A stretch of 64,000 nucleotides of DNA from Taishania sp037189645 (GTDB lineage Bacteria > Bacteroidota > Bacteroidia > Flavobacteriales_D > Crocinitomicaceae), in contig JBBCIY010000004.1 of NCBI GenBank assembly GCA_037189645.1, positions 248,001-312,000 of the forward strand, written 5' to 3'. Shown one piece after another: positions 45,112-53,421 of this stretch. Below the pieces are notes generated by a model. That model was not told the DNA's origin. It saw nothing but the letters and a program-made list of their open reading frames with translations, and did not search any database. The number at the start of each line of letters is the position of its first letter. Position 1 is the stretch's first letter. Made by a program: the position numbers and the translations under genes.

Positions 45112-45828
45112 TTATTTTCCTTCGATGTGCTTTAACAGCGCATTGTAGTTGGAAGAGAAAGAAAATGTGTCCTTCAGCATAAAATAATTGTTCTTATCAT
45201 AGCAGGTTGCGTAAGCATGCTTTGCAAATTCCAGGCGGTTACTGTCAAAAGAGAAACCTTTGCTGATCGTTGCTATCTGTTCTGCTGTGAGGGCATTCGA
45301 TGAAGCATAATTTTTAGCCATTTTCAGCTTGTTGCTGTCCATGCTCTCACTTTTGAATGAAGAAAGGAATTGCAGGTAAGCGCTGTTATTTCCGGGATAT
45401 GGATGATTGTTCCCCGGATACGGGTTCCCGGGGTAGGGAGTGCCCGGGTATGGCCCCCCGGGATATGGATTTCCAATGTATGGATCATTCATCGGGTAGC
45501 TGGTATACCAGTTGATCTCTTGGATCAGTGATTTCTGGATGATCGCCAGGTTCCCGAACTGGTTGATTTCCGCAATGATCCGTTCGTTGTGTTTCAGCGA
45601 AAGCGTCCCATTGTACAAGATCGTATTGGTATATTGATGCCTTACCAGCACAGTAGTTATACCACTCGGCAGATCGAAGAACTTAAAAACATTGCTTCTG
45701 TTATAGATGGTCTGGTCATATACAGTTACATAATATTCACCTGTTGTGTTTACACGAATGAATAATTCGGATGCGCTACCTCGAAAATGAAGGATCAGGA
45801 GGATGGCCAGGGTAATAATTGCTTTCAT
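45112..45828 (-). CDS. DUF4476 secreted protein with PYPGN repeats
   Basis: A 238-residue exported protein. The signal peptide covers about residues 1-20 (AILLILHFRGSAS). An N-terminal beta domain (22-105) is followed by a Pro/Gly/Tyr-rich linker (116-147) built from PYPGN-like units. The C-terminal domain (about 150-238) matches DUF4476: FLSSFKSESMDSNKLKMAK, LTAEQIATISKGFSFDSNRLEFAKHAY and FSFSSNYNALLKHI. DUF4476 proteins are common in Bacteroidota and of unknown function. No terminator is visible downstream on its strand. Confidence 0.8.
   Translation of the reverse strand: MKAIITLAILLILHFRGSASELFIRVNTTGEYYVTVYDQTIYNRSNVFKFFDLPSGITTVLVRHQYTNTILYNGTLSLKHNERIIAEINQFGNLAIIQKSLIQEINWYTSYPMNDPYIGNPYPGGPYPGTPYPGNPYPGNNHPYPGNNSAYLQFLSSFKSESMDSNKLKMAKNYASSNALTAEQIATISKGFSFDSNRLEFAKHAYATCYDKNNYFMLKDTFSFSSNYNALLKHIEGK
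45388..45483 (-). repeat. Tandem PYPGN-coding repeat in the DUF4476 gene
   Basis: The 96 bases code for six to seven imperfect P-Y-(P/I)-G-(N/T/G) units forming a flexible linker. The repeat is in frame and probably variable in number between strains. Confidence 0.7.
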
Positions 45829-45979
45829 GACGCTGTGTTTTTAATTGTTTCAGAATAGCGTTCGAAAAATAATGCCAAAAAGATTTAATGAAATGTTAAA
45901 TCAATGTATTAAACGATTTAGTAATATTTATGAGCTATGCACTTCTTCCATTCCCGTCATCGGATCGGGCGAATATATG

Positions 45980-45987
45980 TACTTTTG
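45980..45987 (+). promoter_or_regulatory. -7 promoter element, TACTTTTG
   Basis: An exact TAnnTTTG match 13 bp before the ATG at 46001. It lies inside the longer frame that opens at 45845 and so supports the later start of the HAD phosphatase. Confidence 0.6.
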
Positions 45988-46000
45988 CCGTAAACATTCA

Positions 46001-46675
46001 ATGATGATAGATTTTCAGCAATACGAGGCGGTAATTTTTGACATGGATGGCGTGCTTATCGATTCGGAACCGTTGTGGAAAATTGCAATGGAACAAACAT
46101 TCCAGGAGGTAGGTTGTAACCTGACAAAAAAAGATTTTCAGAAAACAGTAGGCCTGCGGATCGATGAGGTAATCGCCTATTGGTTCAATCACATGGGGTG
46201 GGAAGGAGTTTCGGAAAAAGAAGTTGAAAACCGCATAATTCAACGAATGATTGCGTTAATTGAAGAAAACGGAGCACCTTTGCCGGGAGTGGTCGAAACA
46301 CTTGACTTTCTGAAAAAGGCCGGGAAACGGATCGGACTGGCAACATCATCGTATGCAATTCTGATCGCAGCGGTCCTGAGAACACTGAAGCTGGAAGACG
46401 CATTTCACTTTGTTCATTCAGCCGAGCACGAGCGGTATGGAAAACCACATCCTGCAGTTTACCTGGCTGTCGCTGAGAAGTTAGGCGTCGATCCGCGAAA
46501 ATGCCTGGTGATCGAAGATTCCTTAAACGGCATTGTCTCCGGGAAAGCGGCGAAGATGACAGTGGTCTGTATTCCTGAAAAAACGCATCATCCCGAACCG
46601 AAACTGATCCTGGCGGATGTGATGTATGAATCAATGACAGACTTTTATAATGAATTAAGTAATAAATTAGTTTGA
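46001..46675 (+). CDS. HAD-superfamily sugar-phosphate phosphatase (HxpB/beta-PGM-like)
   Basis: This cytoplasmic phosphatase probably removes phosphate from hexitol or hexose phosphates. From 46001 (or the adjacent ATG at 46004) it has about 224 residues, the normal size. HAD motif I FDMDGVLIDSE carries the nucleophile and acid Asp, motif II is LATSSYA, motif III the Lys of YGKPHPAVY, and motif IV EDSLNGIVSGKAA. The helical C1 cap follows motif I. The pattern fits the hexitol phosphatase/2-deoxyglucose-6-phosphatase branch; phosphoglucomutase activity is less likely but not excluded. The upstream 52 codons of the open frame are discarded because a promoter lies within them. Confidence 0.85.
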   Translation: MMIDFQQYEAVIFDMDGVLIDSEPLWKIAMEQTFQEVGCNLTKKDFQKTVGLRIDEVIAYWFNHMGWEGVSEKEVENRIIQRMIALIEENGAPLPGVVETLDFLKKAGKRIGLATSSYAILIAAVLRTLKLEDAFHFVHSAEHERYGKPHPAVYLAVAEKLGVDPRKCLVIEDSLNGIVSGKAAKMTVVCIPEKTHHPEPKLILADVMYESMTDFYNELSNKLV

Positions 46676-46701
46676 GAGAAAACAATTTTTTTATCCCAAC
46701 C

Positions 46702-46717
46702 TAACTTTGTAACTTTG
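46702..46717 (+). promoter_or_regulatory. Tandem -7 elements before ahcY, TAACTTTG twice
   Basis: Two identical TAACTTTG octamers are directly abutted (46702-46709 and 46710-46717). Each matches TAnnTTTG exactly. They could give two transcription starts 8 bases apart, with leaders of about 27 and 35 bases. Confidence 0.55.
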
Positions 46718-46749
46718 CACTTGAAAAATTTGAAATAAAGAAATTTAGT

Positions 46750-48063
46750 ATGAGCAATACAACAGAAAAATTGGCTTACAAAGTGAAAGACATCAGCTTG
46801 GCTGAATGGGGAAGAAAAGAAATTAAACTGGCTGAGGCGGAAATGCCGGGGCTGATGTCATTGAGAGCAGAATATGGGGCTTCCAAGCCATTAGCCGGAG
46901 CGCGCATCGCCGGATGTTTGCACATGACGATCCAGACAGCTGTTCTGATCGAAACACTGGTAGAATTAGGAGCTCAGGTTTCCTGGTCATCTTGTAATAT
47001 TTTCTCAACGCAGGATCATGCGGCAGCGGCTATTGCGGCGGCGGGAATCCCTGTTTTTGCATGGAAAGGGATGAACGAGCAGGAATTTGACTGGTGTATT
47101 GAGCAAACGTTATTCGCATTTGAAGACGGAAAGCCGTTGAATATGATCCTGGACGACGGAGGCGACCTGACAAACATGGTGTTTGACCGTTACCCGGAGC
47201 TGACAAAAGACATCAAAGGTCTTTCCGAAGAAACAACAACAGGTGTTCACCGTTTGTACGAAAGAAAGAAAAACGGAACATTGGTAATGCCTGCGATCAA
47301 CGTAAACGATTCTGTTACGAAATCTAAATTTGACAACAAATACGGGTGTAAAGAATCATTGGTTGACTCTATCCGTCGCGCGACAGATGTGATGATGGCC
47401 GGAAAAGTTGCTGTTGTTTGCGGATATGGAGACGTTGGTAAAGGTTCTGCTGCTTCGTTGAGAGGAGCGGGAGCACGTGTGATCGTTACGGAGATCGACC
47501 CGATCTGTGCGCTGCAGGCGGCAATGGACGGATTTGAAGTGAAAAAGCTGGATTCCGTTGTTCACAATGTGGATATCGTTGTCACGACAACAGGAAACAA
47601 AGACATCGTTGTCGGGCGCCACTTTGAGAAAATGAAAGATAAAACGATCGTTTGTAACATCGGTCACTTCGATAACGAGATCGACATGGCATGGTTGAAC
47701 ACAACATACGGAAACACAAAGATCGAGATTAAACCACAGGTTGACCTTTACAATGTGAACGGGAAAGAAATCATCATCCTGGCGGAAGGGCGCCTGGTGA
47801 ATTTGGGATGTGCTACAGGGCACCCTTCTTTCGTAATGTCCAACTCGTTTACAAACCAGACACTGGCTCAGATTGAGTTGTGGACAAATTCCGCGGCTTA
47901 CGAAAACGATGTATACATGTTGCCGAAGCACCTGGATGAGAAAGTTGCTAAATTGCACCTTGCAAAAATCGGTGTTGAGCTGGAAACATTGACAAAAGAA
48001 CAAGCTGACTACATCGGGGTTACTGTAGAAGGGCCATACAAGGCGGAACACTACAGGTATTAA
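46750..48063 (+). CDS. ahcY: Adenosylhomocysteinase
   Basis: This enzyme hydrolyses S-adenosylhomocysteine to adenosine and homocysteine, keeping SAM-dependent methylation running. At 437 residues it is normal for the NAD+-containing tetrameric enzyme. Recognised parts are the N-terminal ARIAGCLHMTIQTAVLIETL, the substrate loop SSCNIFSTQDHAAAAIAAAG, the NAD+ fold VVCGYGDVGKGSAASLRG (about 218-236), and the C-terminal AEHYRY that completes the neighbouring active site. It has its own tandem promoter and a strong terminator, so it is monocistronic. I see no SAH riboswitch in the short leader. Confidence 0.97.
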   Translation: MSNTTEKLAYKVKDISLAEWGRKEIKLAEAEMPGLMSLRAEYGASKPLAGARIAGCLHMTIQTAVLIETLVELGAQVSWSSCNIFSTQDHAAAAIAAAGIPVFAWKGMNEQEFDWCIEQTLFAFEDGKPLNMILDDGGDLTNMVFDRYPELTKDIKGLSEETTTGVHRLYERKKNGTLVMPAINVNDSVTKSKFDNKYGCKESLVDSIRRATDVMMAGKVAVVCGYGDVGKGSAASLRGAGARVIVTEIDPICALQAAMDGFEVKKLDSVVHNVDIVVTTTGNKDIVVGRHFEKMKDKTIVCNIGHFDNEIDMAWLNTTYGNTKIEIKPQVDLYNVNGKEIIILAEGRLVNLGCATGHPSFVMSNSFTNQTLAQIELWTNSAAYENDVYMLPKHLDEKVAKLHLAKIGVELETLTKEQADYIGVTVEGPYKAEHYRY

Positions 48064-48086
48064 TCTCATTAACAGTAAATTAATGA

Positions 48087-48118
48087 GGCCGGTGGAAGAA
48101 ATTTCACCGGCCTTTTTA
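48087..48118 (+). terminator. Rho-independent terminator of ahcY
   Basis: GGCCGGTG (48087-48094) pairs with CACCGGCC (48105-48112) around a 10-base loop, followed by T5. Confidence 0.85.
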
Positions 48119-48248
48119 TTTTTCCCTGTTGTGATATTCATTACAAATTTTTCCTGATTTATTACATTAGGTATTTGGTTCATTTCAACGCTTTCAGCCC
48201 GACCTGATAGAATTCGCATTTTTGTAGTACAAACTAAAATCTATTGGT

Positions 48249-49004
48249 ATGGAAGCACAGGTAAATATTCAGTCAATCTGGGAAAAGAGAATATCTCCTT
48301 TTTCATGGATAAAGAGGTTGATATCCGGAGGTGGATCACCATCGAAACCGTTAAAGACCCCAACGATAATAGATAAATTGTGCAACGGGATCACGTTTGG
48401 AGAAAAGACCATCAAATCCTTGATCTTTTCAACAGACCTGGCGCTGATCGAAAACAATGACGCGGATGCTGTCCTGGCGGTATATCCTTTTTCTCCTTCT
48501 CCGAGGATCATGAAATCATTGATTGATTTTTCAGATAAACCTGTCATTTGCGGTGTCGGGGGAGGGATCACACAAGGAAAAGTAGCGCTGGAGATGGCCA
48601 TGGCAGCCGAAGATCTGGGAGCAGCTGCGATCATTGTAAATCAGCCGTTCAGAAACCAGCACATAGAGTTAATAAAGCGAAACGTGAACATTCCCATTAT
48701 CTCCAGTATATCCGTTTCCAGTATCTCATTTCGCGACAGAGTGAATGCCGGTGTGGATGTTTTTCATGTGACCGGCGGGCAGAATACGACTGATATCATC
48801 AGGCACATCAGCGAGGAAGCTCCGTTTTGTCCCATTATTTCCACGGGAGGAAAAACACTCGAGAGCATACGGTCTTCCATCCATTCGGGAGCAAATGCGA
48901 TCGTTCTGACACCACCGACAAATGGGGAGCTTTTCAAGTCGATCATGAACCAGTACCGGAAAGGGATGAATACCCTAAGGAACAACCTGAGATGGAAGGG
49001 GTAA
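48249..49004 (+). CDS. TIM-barrel-like protein of an uncharacterised conserved family
   Basis: A 251-residue cytoplasmic protein with the beta/alpha periodicity of a TIM barrel. Strand ends such as KPVICGVGGGITQGKVALEMA, AAAIIVNQP, IPIISSIS, VDVFHVTGGQN, CPIISTGG and the final GANAIVLTPPTNGELF are suggestive of a phosphate-binding barrel. I recall similar proteins annotated only as putative hydrolase in other bacteria; no reaction is known to me. A degenerate -7 (CATTTTTG) lies 25 bp upstream. The next small gene follows by 37 bp, so the two may be co-transcribed. Confidence 0.6.
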   Translation: MEAQVNIQSIWEKRISPFSWIKRLISGGGSPSKPLKTPTIIDKLCNGITFGEKTIKSLIFSTDLALIENNDADAVLAVYPFSPSPRIMKSLIDFSDKPVICGVGGGITQGKVALEMAMAAEDLGAAAIIVNQPFRNQHIELIKRNVNIPIISSISVSSISFRDRVNAGVDVFHVTGGQNTTDIIRHISEEAPFCPIISTGGKTLESIRSSIHSGANAIVLTPPTNGELFKSIMNQYRKGMNTLRNNLRWKG

Positions 49005-49041
49005 CTTTCGTTAAGATACCACAAAGTATAAGTTTTTTATT

Positions 49042-49326
49042 ATGAATGCAGTACAACCTAAAGAAATAGAAAAAGAAGAAATAAGCAAGTTAAGTTTTCC
49101 TGAAAAAGATGTATTGAACAGTTACAAGGAAAAGGCCCAGCGTAAGAAGGAGCTTGAAAGGGCGATGACATTAGGTAACCTGGAACAGATCAAAATGAAG
49201 ATATTCTTTGAGGACGATCGTGAGAAACGATATGTCAATACGACTATCTGGGCGGTGACAACAGACCGCATCATTCTGAAACAGGGGGTCACCATCCCGA
49301 TACACAGAATTTCAAAATTAATGTAA
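49042..49326 (+). CDS. Small conserved hypothetical protein
   Basis: A 94-residue soluble protein that I cannot name. The N-terminal half is highly charged and helical (KEKAQRKKELERAMTLGNLE). The second half is a short beta unit (RYVNTTIWAVTTDRIILKQG, then VTIPIHRISKLM) reminiscent of a PH-like or bacterial SH3-like fold. It lies downstream of the TIM-barrel-like gene and converges with the glycosyltransferase gene; the two ends are 21 bp apart. Confidence 0.6.
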   Translation: MNAVQPKEIEKEEISKLSFPEKDVLNSYKEKAQRKKELERAMTLGNLEQIKMKIFFEDDREKRYVNTTIWAVTTDRIILKQGVTIPIHRISKLM

Positions 49327-49347
49327 CGTTTTGTTTTCAATACCGGA

Positions 49348-50517
49348 TTACAGAGGCGTGTCCCGCTTTCTCCTGAACAAATGAAAAAGAAGATAGCTGA
49401 CAGCAGTTACCACAAAGAAAGCGATACAGGAAAGAATAACGGCACCGATCAGGTATTGATAGGTATTCTCCTTGATTGTTTCCAGGCTCAGATCAAACAG
49501 TTGGGCTGGATCAATTGCGTTGGTAGTGAAGTATTGCCCTACGAGGAAGCTGCCGTAAACAATAAACGGGATCATCGGGGGAATTGAAATGTTTGCCGCC
49601 GTGATGAACAAGACTTTGTTCAGCCGGAAGAGTATGGCAAGCGGAATTCCGACCATTAGCTGAAATCCCCAGATCGGGAAGATTCCCATAAAAACACCGA
49701 ACCCAAGCGACAATGATTTTCTTAAATTGCTTTCCTGGGGTTTGATGGCCTCGTTTTTAATGGCAATCCACGTGTTTTTAGATAAGAATTTCTTCGGGTA
49801 ATAATACAGTAAAGCTCCAAAGAACAAAATGCTGTTCAGAACGGAGATCCTGAAAAAATCCCTTCCCGGGCGAAAATGGGAAACCCGCTCATCCGGGTCG
49901 TATTTCACGCTGATAGGAACGGGCTTAAAAGGAATGTTCTTCCAGGCTAACCGGACAATGACTTCAATTTCCAGCTCGAACTTTGTTGTGAAAAGACGCA
50001 TCTTTTTCAGCGGTTTCAACGGGTAGACACGAAAGCCCGTCTGGGTATCGGGTAAGCTGATCCACGTTTCCACCTTGAACCAGAAATTGGAAAACTTGTT
50101 TCCGAACGAGCTCTTTCCCGGCACACCCTCCTGGTCCATATTCCGTGAACCCATCAGAACCGTACCGGGGTTTTCATGGCACTCCTGGATCATTTCCGGC
50201 AAATCACTTGGATAATGCTGCCCGTCCGAATCCATCGTAATGGCATAATCGTATCCTTGTTCAATGGCAAACCGGAAACCTTTCCTGAGGGAAAATCCCT
50301 TACCGCTGTTTTTTTCGTTTTTCAGTACCGTGATACGGCCTTCGTACCGGGTGAGCAGCTCAGCCGTAGTGTCTGTAGAACCATCGTTGACAACGATCAC
50401 ACATGTTCCCGGGACGAATTCCAGGACCCCATCAATGACACGCTGAAGCGTCCGTTCATTGTTATAGGTGGGGATCAGCACACATCCGTTAATTTGCTCT
50501 ATTCCTGTTGAAGCCAC
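49348..50517 (-). CDS. Family 2 glycosyltransferase fused to a DUF2062 membrane domain
   Basis: A 389-residue membrane glycosyltransferase. The GT2 catalytic domain (about 10-225) resembles dolichyl/polyprenyl-phosphate mannose or glucose synthases: VLIPTYNNERTLQRVIDGVL, VVNDGSTDTTAEL, the metal-binding MDSDGQHYPSD and LMGSRNMDQEG. The C-terminal half (about 250-385) is a DUF2062 membrane region with GFGVFMGIFPIWGFQLMVGIPLA. It starts at GTG 50517, preceded by a -7 element; no in-frame ATG lies near. It probably transfers a sugar to a lipid carrier for surface glycan synthesis. The sugar cannot be deduced. Confidence 0.85.
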   Translation of the reverse strand: MASTGIEQINGCVLIPTYNNERTLQRVIDGVLEFVPGTCVIVVNDGSTDTTAELLTRYEGRITVLKNEKNSGKGFSLRKGFRFAIEQGYDYAITMDSDGQHYPSDLPEMIQECHENPGTVLMGSRNMDQEGVPGKSSFGNKFSNFWFKVETWISLPDTQTGFRVYPLKPLKKMRLFTTKFELEIEVIVRLAWKNIPFKPVPISVKYDPDERVSHFRPGRDFFRISVLNSILFFGALLYYYPKKFLSKNTWIAIKNEAIKPQESNLRKSLSLGFGVFMGIFPIWGFQLMVGIPLAILFRLNKVLFITAANISIPPMIPFIVYGSFLVGQYFTTNAIDPAQLFDLSLETIKENTYQYLIGAVILSCIAFFVVTAVSYLLFHLFRRKRDTPL

Positions 50518-50547
50518 TCGATTGTTCCCTTAGATAAATAATTTTGA

Positions 50548-50555
50548 CAAAAGTA
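50548..50555 (-). promoter_or_regulatory. -7 promoter element for the glycosyltransferase, TACTTTTG
   Basis: An exact TAnnTTTG match on the minus strand, 30 bp before the GTG start at 50517. Confidence 0.55.
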
Positions 50556-50647
50556 ATAAAGTTGCCCGGTAATCCTCAAAACATCCCCACATTCGTCCTT
50601 CGTCAATTACATCCCACACCGCACATGTCATACTTCTTCCACGAAAA

Positions 50648-51208
50648 TCAGGAGCGGATCACCCGGACCTGTCCATCCAGCCCGATTTTTATGATTTGCG
50701 AAGCCTGGCTCATGGTTTCATTGGTCCGTTCTTCAATGATCAGGTCAACTCCATTCCTGATCTCATCCGGAATTTCATGGAAAGAAACAGGGCTTTTACC
50801 TCCGCTCAGATTCGCGGAAGTACTTACGATCGGTTTCCTCAGTCCGCGGATAAGCTTCAGGCACACCGGATCGTTTGTAATGCGAATACCGACACTTCCG
50901 TCCTCAGCTACAACACTCGGAGCCAGCCCGGTTGCATTGGGATAGATAATGGTCAGCGGGCGGGTAGAAATGTCCGCCAGGTCATAGCAGATCGGGTGAA
51001 AATCCGGGATATAACGCTCCACCATGGTAAAGCTGTCGGCCAGTACAATAAAGCTCTTTTCCGAAGGTCTGTTTTTCAGCTTCAGGATCCGTTCACAGGC
51101 ATCTTCATTCGTTGCGTCGCATCCCAGTCCCCAGATCGTATCCGTAGGATAAAGCATGGTGGCGCCGTTTTTCAGCCCCTCAATGATGTGTTGGTAATTG
51201 GTTCCCAT
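50648..51208 (-). CDS. tsaC: L-threonylcarbamoyladenylate synthase
   Basis: TsaC/Sua5 makes threonylcarbamoyl-AMP from threonine, bicarbonate and ATP for the t6A37 modification of ANN-decoding tRNAs. The 186-residue protein is the short single-domain (YrdC-like) form. Visible motifs are ATMLYPTDTIWGLGCDA near residue 18, KLKNRPSEKSFIVL, and STSANLSGGKSP. It begins 2 bp after the DUF6265 lipoprotein gene and is probably co-transcribed with it. Confidence 0.92.
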   Translation of the reverse strand: MGTNYQHIIEGLKNGATMLYPTDTIWGLGCDATNEDACERILKLKNRPSEKSFIVLADSFTMVERYIPDFHPICYDLADISTRPLTIIYPNATGLAPSVVAEDGSVGIRITNDPVCLKLIRGLRKPIVSTSANLSGGKSPVSFHEIPDEIRNGVDLIIEERTNETMSQASQIIKIGLDGQVRVIRS

Positions 51209-51210
51209 CC

Positions 51211-51726
51211 TTATTTCTGTTGCCTGGTCTTTACCATCTGGTATGGCTGGATTTCCTCCGAACCGTCAATGATTCCGGAGACCTCAATGATCATCAGCGT
51301 ATCATTCAGCTGATTGTAACGGATCGTTCTTGGAAATGAGTGCTGCGGGTTTTCTATTTCAAATTGATTCTCTCCGGGATGAAGGCCTTTGAATATTTTG
51401 GTTTTTGGATGGACAAGATCCTCTCCCAGGCTTTCATAGAAAAGGCTATCCCCGCTGCGCGTAAGCCGCAGGTATTCAAAAAATAGCGTGTCGCCTTTTT
51501 CAATAAAGTAGCTTTCTCCCGTAAAGATGGAATCGTTCTTCCTGCTCCAGTCTTCGTGAAGAATTCCGTTTTCATCTTCATATTTCCATTCCCCGAGCAG
51601 CCAGTCAGCCTCCAGGTTCTGCTGCTGAACAGGAGTCTCCGAAGGTTGTTCCGGCTGAGCTGTCTCCCTGCATCCGGCCAGGAAGTTACAGGCAATTGCC
51701 AGGTAAAGAAGATTTTTTTTGCTCAT
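51211..51726 (-). CDS. DUF6265-like lipoprotein
   Basis: A 171-residue putative lipoprotein; the lipobox NFLAGC places the acylated Cys near residue 18. After a Pro/Gln-rich linker comes the domain DWLLGEWKYEDENGILHEDWS, with SGDSLFYESLG and ENPQHSFPRTIRY, which matches the DUF6265 pattern (a lipocalin-like barrel of unknown ligand). It leads a two-gene unit with tsaC and has a well-formed promoter upstream. Confidence 0.75.
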   Translation of the reverse strand: MSKKNLLYLAIACNFLAGCRETAQPEQPSETPVQQQNLEADWLLGEWKYEDENGILHEDWSRKNDSIFTGESYFIEKGDTLFFEYLRLTRSGDSLFYESLGEDLVHPKTKIFKGLHPGENQFEIENPQHSFPRTIRYNQLNDTLMIIEVSGIIDGSEEIQPYQMVKTRQQK

Positions 51727-51749
51727 CGTCGTTGATCTGTTTCCAGGAG

Positions 51750-51779
51750 CAAATGTACTTATTAACTTGTTATTGTCAA
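51750..51779 (-). promoter_or_regulatory. Promoter of the DUF6265-tsaC unit
   Basis: On the minus strand TTG (51779-51777) is followed after 19 bp by TACATTTG (51757-51750), an exact TAnnTTTG match, 24 bp before the ATG. Confidence 0.6.
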
Positions 51780-51821
51780 TTCTATACCGGGAGGGAATTA
51801 GAAAATAAGCAGTAAACGTTT

Positions 51822-51829
51822 TATCTTTG
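51822..51829 (+). promoter_or_regulatory. -7 promoter element, TATCTTTG
   Basis: An exact TAnnTTTG match only 5 bp before the ATG at 51835, so the transcript is nearly leaderless. Confidence 0.55.
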
Positions 51830-51834
51830 TTAGG

Positions 51835-52116
51835 ATGAAAATTCCTAAGTACTTAAAGAATAAATATGCAGTAGCTATCGGCATATTTGTAGTCTATACA
51901 TTGTTTCTGGATGATGTGGACATCTTTACTGTTGTCCGGCAGAACAGGAAGCTGTCCGCTCTGGAAAAACAAAAGGAACAGACCATTCAGCAGCTCGCGG
52001 AAACAAAAGAGACGGTCGATAAACTGGAGAGTATCAGCGGGCTGGAACGCTATGCCCGGGAAAAAAAGCTGTTCAAAAAAGATGACGAGGATATTTTTGT
52101 CATTTCTTATGAGTAA
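51835..52116 (+). CDS. Septum formation initiator family protein (FtsB/DivIC-like)
   Basis: A 93-residue bitopic membrane protein of the cell-division FtsB/DivIC family. A short cytoplasmic N terminus is followed by one membrane helix (YAVAIGIFVVYTLFLDDVDI). A periplasmic leucine-zipper-type coiled coil (LSALEKQKEQTIQQLAETKE) comes next, then the conserved C-terminal stretch ERYAREKKLFKKDDEDIFVI. It probably bridges FtsL and FtsQ equivalents at the septum. It is followed by def, which has its own promoter. Confidence 0.85.
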   Translation: MKIPKYLKNKYAVAIGIFVVYTLFLDDVDIFTVVRQNRKLSALEKQKEQTIQQLAETKETVDKLESISGLERYAREKKLFKKDDEDIFVISYE

Positions 52117-52162
52117 ATTCCTTATTTCAACCCCAAACCTTTCCAAAAGCAAAGCATTTTTG

Positions 52163-52170
52163 TAATTTTG
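52163..52170 (+). promoter_or_regulatory. -7 promoter element for def, TAATTTTG
   Basis: An exact TAnnTTTG match that overlaps the TTG at 52168, removing that codon as a start and leaving the ATG at 52195 with a leader of about 20 bases. Confidence 0.6.
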
Positions 52171-52194
52171 CACCGATTACACAGATTTAATTAT

Positions 52195-52788
52195 ATGATT
52201 TTACCAATTGTGGCATATGGTGACCCTGTTCTGAAAAAACAGGCAGAAGAAATAGAGGAGGATTACCCGAACCTGCAAGAGCTGATCGGCAACATGTTTG
52301 AGACGATGTATGAGGCGCAGGGTGTTGGGTTGGCCGCTCCGCAGGTAGGTTTGCCCATCCGTTTGTTTGTTGTGGACGGTTCCCCGTTTGCCGATGAGGA
52401 AGATGAAGAGCCGGACCCGAAGGCAGAAGGGATGGACGGTTTTAAAAAAGTGTTCATCAACCCGATTATCGAAGAAGAAACAGGAGAGAAATGGGGGTTC
52501 CATGAAGGATGCCTGTCGATCCCCAAAATTCGTGAGGAGGTTTTCCGGAAAGAGAACATCAGGATATCTTATTACGATGAGAACTGGGATTTTCATGAAG
52601 AAACATATACCGGTTACAAGGCCAGGATCATTCAGCACGAATACGATCACATTGAAGGGATTTTGTTTACCGATCATTTATCGGTGCTGAAAAAGAAAAT
52701 GCTTGCGAAAAAATTACAGAATATTTCAAAAGGGGATATTTCGGTAGGATATAAAATGAAGTTCCCGGCAATCAAAAAAGGAAGATAA
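52195..52788 (+). CDS. def: Peptide deformylase
   Basis: This metalloenzyme removes the N-formyl group from nascent proteins. From the ATG at 52195 it is 197 residues. All three motifs are intact: GVGLAAPQ (43-50), EGCLSIP with metal ligand Cys106, and QHEYDH with ligands His148 and His152 and catalytic Glu149. An acidic insertion (FADEEDEEPDPKAEG, about 65-79) is typical of Bacteroidota deformylases. Its stop codon shares one base with the ATG of the next lipoprotein gene, suggesting coupled translation. Confidence 0.95.
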   Translation: MILPIVAYGDPVLKKQAEEIEEDYPNLQELIGNMFETMYEAQGVGLAAPQVGLPIRLFVVDGSPFADEEDEEPDPKAEGMDGFKKVFINPIIEEETGEKWGFHEGCLSIPKIREEVFRKENIRISYYDENWDFHEETYTGYKARIIQHEYDHIEGILFTDHLSVLKKKMLAKKLQNISKGDISVGYKMKFPAIKKGR

Positions 52789-53345
52789 TGAAAAAGTCAG
52801 GATTGTTTGTGATTGTTGCACTGGTGGTGGCAGCTTGCGGTGGAAATAAAAACGAAGTTTCTGTTCATACACGTATCGAGCAATACGAAGACTCCATCAG
52901 GCAGTGGGGTGGAGGACAGGGATTCAGGCAGGACAGGATGGATTTTGCCGACAGGTACATCACTGTTTTGCTGGAAGCATACGAAGAAGATCCGGAAAAT
53001 CCTAAAACTCCCGAATACCTGGACCGTGTTCACATGTGGTATGCAACCAAGGGAGATGCTAAAAACGCGGTAAAATGGGCATCGCTTTTGCTGGAGAAAT
53101 ATCCCGGGTATGAGAACCGGGAAATGCTGCTTGAAAGCCTTGCTGTGATGTATGATAGTGAGATTACACCACGGGATAGTGTGAAAGTCCGGGAATATTA
53201 CACACAACTGCTGAAAGAATTTCCGGAAATGGACAAGGAAAATAAGGAAGCGATCAAGGAACGCTTGAAATACAATCACCTTACGCTGGACGAATACATC
53301 ATGAAACAGGTGATGGAGCAAAGTGAAGACCCTGCTGTTCAGTAA
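52788..53345 (+). CDS. TPR-like lipoprotein
   Basis: A 185-residue lipoprotein with lipobox VVAAC (Cys near 17). The mature part is helical with tetratricopeptide-like pairs: DFADRYITVLLEAYEEDPEN, DAKNAVKWASLLLEKYPGYEN and VREYYTQLLKEFPEMDKEN. No catalytic motif is seen, so a protein-protein interaction role in the envelope is likely. The ATG overlaps the def stop (TAATG), so it is in the same transcript as def. Confidence 0.72.
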   Translation: MKKSGLFVIVALVVAACGGNKNEVSVHTRIEQYEDSIRQWGGGQGFRQDRMDFADRYITVLLEAYEEDPENPKTPEYLDRVHMWYATKGDAKNAVKWASLLLEKYPGYENREMLLESLAVMYDSEITPRDSVKVREYYTQLLKEFPEMDKENKEAIKERLKYNHLTLDEYIMKQVMEQSEDPAVQ

Positions 53346-53421
53346 TCTTCCTTTTTCTGTCATTCTGTCTTGAATTACTTCCTGAAAGTGAATGGGCATA
53401 ACTTTTGACTGCTCACTTTCT

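Noticed and set aside
45388..45483. Short regular repeats that could suggest a CRISPR array
   Set aside because: The units are 12-15 bp, in frame and code for PYPGN repeats in a secreted protein; there are no spacers of constant length.
45845..46000. N-terminal extension of the HAD phosphatase
   Set aside because: A -7 element (45980-45987) lies inside it and the HAD fold begins at residue 9 from the ATG at 46001.
46718..46749. SAH riboswitch before ahcY
   Set aside because: The leader after the promoter is only about 30 bases, too short for that aptamer.
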